Program-made: the position numbers and the translations under genes
In this document: positions 5,834 to 5,922 of the stretch, in pieces
Numbering within the stretch: the first letter of the stretch is position 1
How the letters are laid out: every line of letters begins with the position of its first letter
Notes under the pieces: generated by a model
What the model was told of the DNA's origin: nothing
Seen by the model: only the letters and a program-made list of their open reading frames with translations
Databases searched by the model: none
Source of the DNA: Anaerolineae bacterium
Lineage (GTDB): Bacteria; Chloroflexota; Anaerolineae; B4-G1; DUEL01
Length of the DNA: 5,922 nt
Assembly (NCBI GenBank): GCA_029932895.1
Contig: JAOZPF010000189.1
Coordinates: 1-5,922 of the forward strand
Reading direction: 5' to 3'

Positions 5834-5920
5834 GGAATCAAGGCTTCAGCCGGGTTTTGTAGGCTATTCCGGGCTCAAAGAGTACCATTCCAGGGAAAAT
5901 CCGGTTAAAGCCTTTATTCC
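5834..5920. repeat. Imperfect 25-nt inverted repeat around a 37-nt centre, possible dispersed intergenic repeat
   Basis: The left arm 5834-5858 (GGAATCAAGGCTTCAGCCGG plus GTTTT) matches the reverse complement of the right arm 5896-5920 (GGAATAAAGGCTTTAACCGG plus ATTTT) at 21 of 25 positions. Three of the four mismatches are transitions, and two of them still allow G-U pairs in + strand RNA. The 37-nt centre holds two further ATTCC copies (5866 and 5887) besides the one in the right arm (5916), so alternative pairings exist. It has no coding capacity. The form resembles REP/MITE-type intergenic elements; the window ends right at its edge, so its full extent is unknown. Confidence 0.6.
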
Positions 5921-5922
5921 AG

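Noticed and set aside
5834..5922. ATTCC copies at 5866, 5887 and 5916 as the start of a CRISPR array
   Set aside because: The spacing is unequal (21 and 29 nt) and the shared unit is only 5-7 nt; the inverted repeat explains the similarity better.

Overview
The window is GC-rich bacterial DNA with strong G/C preference at third codon positions, short intergenic gaps and good Shine-Dalgarno sites. Every gene lies on the + strand. The protein types (a short-form threonine synthase-like enzyme, a large uncharacterised PLP enzyme, a GtrB/DPM1-like glycosyltransferase and a YdjI-like SPFH protein) and the intergenic inverted repeat would suit Chloroflexota or a similar environmental lineage. That placement is inference; there is no marker gene to prove it.

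Region 1 (1-3920) is a tightly packed gene run: the C-terminal two-thirds or so of a threonine synthase-like PLP enzyme cut by the window edge, an RNase Z-like metallo-beta-lactamase-fold protein, a 489-residue fold-type II PLP enzyme of unknown substrate, and a membrane-anchored family 2 glycosyltransferase. Gaps are 12 nt, a 4-nt ATGA overlap, and 7 nt, so the four are probably co-transcribed. Two different fold-type II PLP enzymes flanking a hydrolase-fold protein suggest an amino-acid conversion pathway. The glycosyltransferase may only be a passenger. The MBL protein lacks one usual metal-ligand histidine and the tRNA-binding arm of true tRNase Z.

Region 2 (3921-4086) is the only substantial internal gap. 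It is locally AT-richer and holds two perfect TATAAT boxes, a perfect 11-bp dyad touching the first of them, and a 10-bp direct repeat with 11-nt period. It looks like a regulated promoter region for the next two genes.

Region 3 (4087-5755) is a self-contained two-gene unit: a 179-residue soluble, mostly helical protein of unknown function, then a 350-residue SPFH protein of the YdjI ('virion core protein'-like) type with a Gly/Met/Ala/Gln-rich linker and a SHOCT-like C-terminal helical module. A strong intrinsic terminator (12-bp stem) closes it. By analogy with B. subtilis YdjI, which acts with the PspA membrane-stress protein, this pair may be a membrane-associated stress or scaffold module. 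It is the best candidate here for a poorly described system.

Region 4 (5756-5922) has no gene. It ends in an imperfect 25-nt inverted repeat around a 37-nt centre that resembles a dispersed intergenic repeat.
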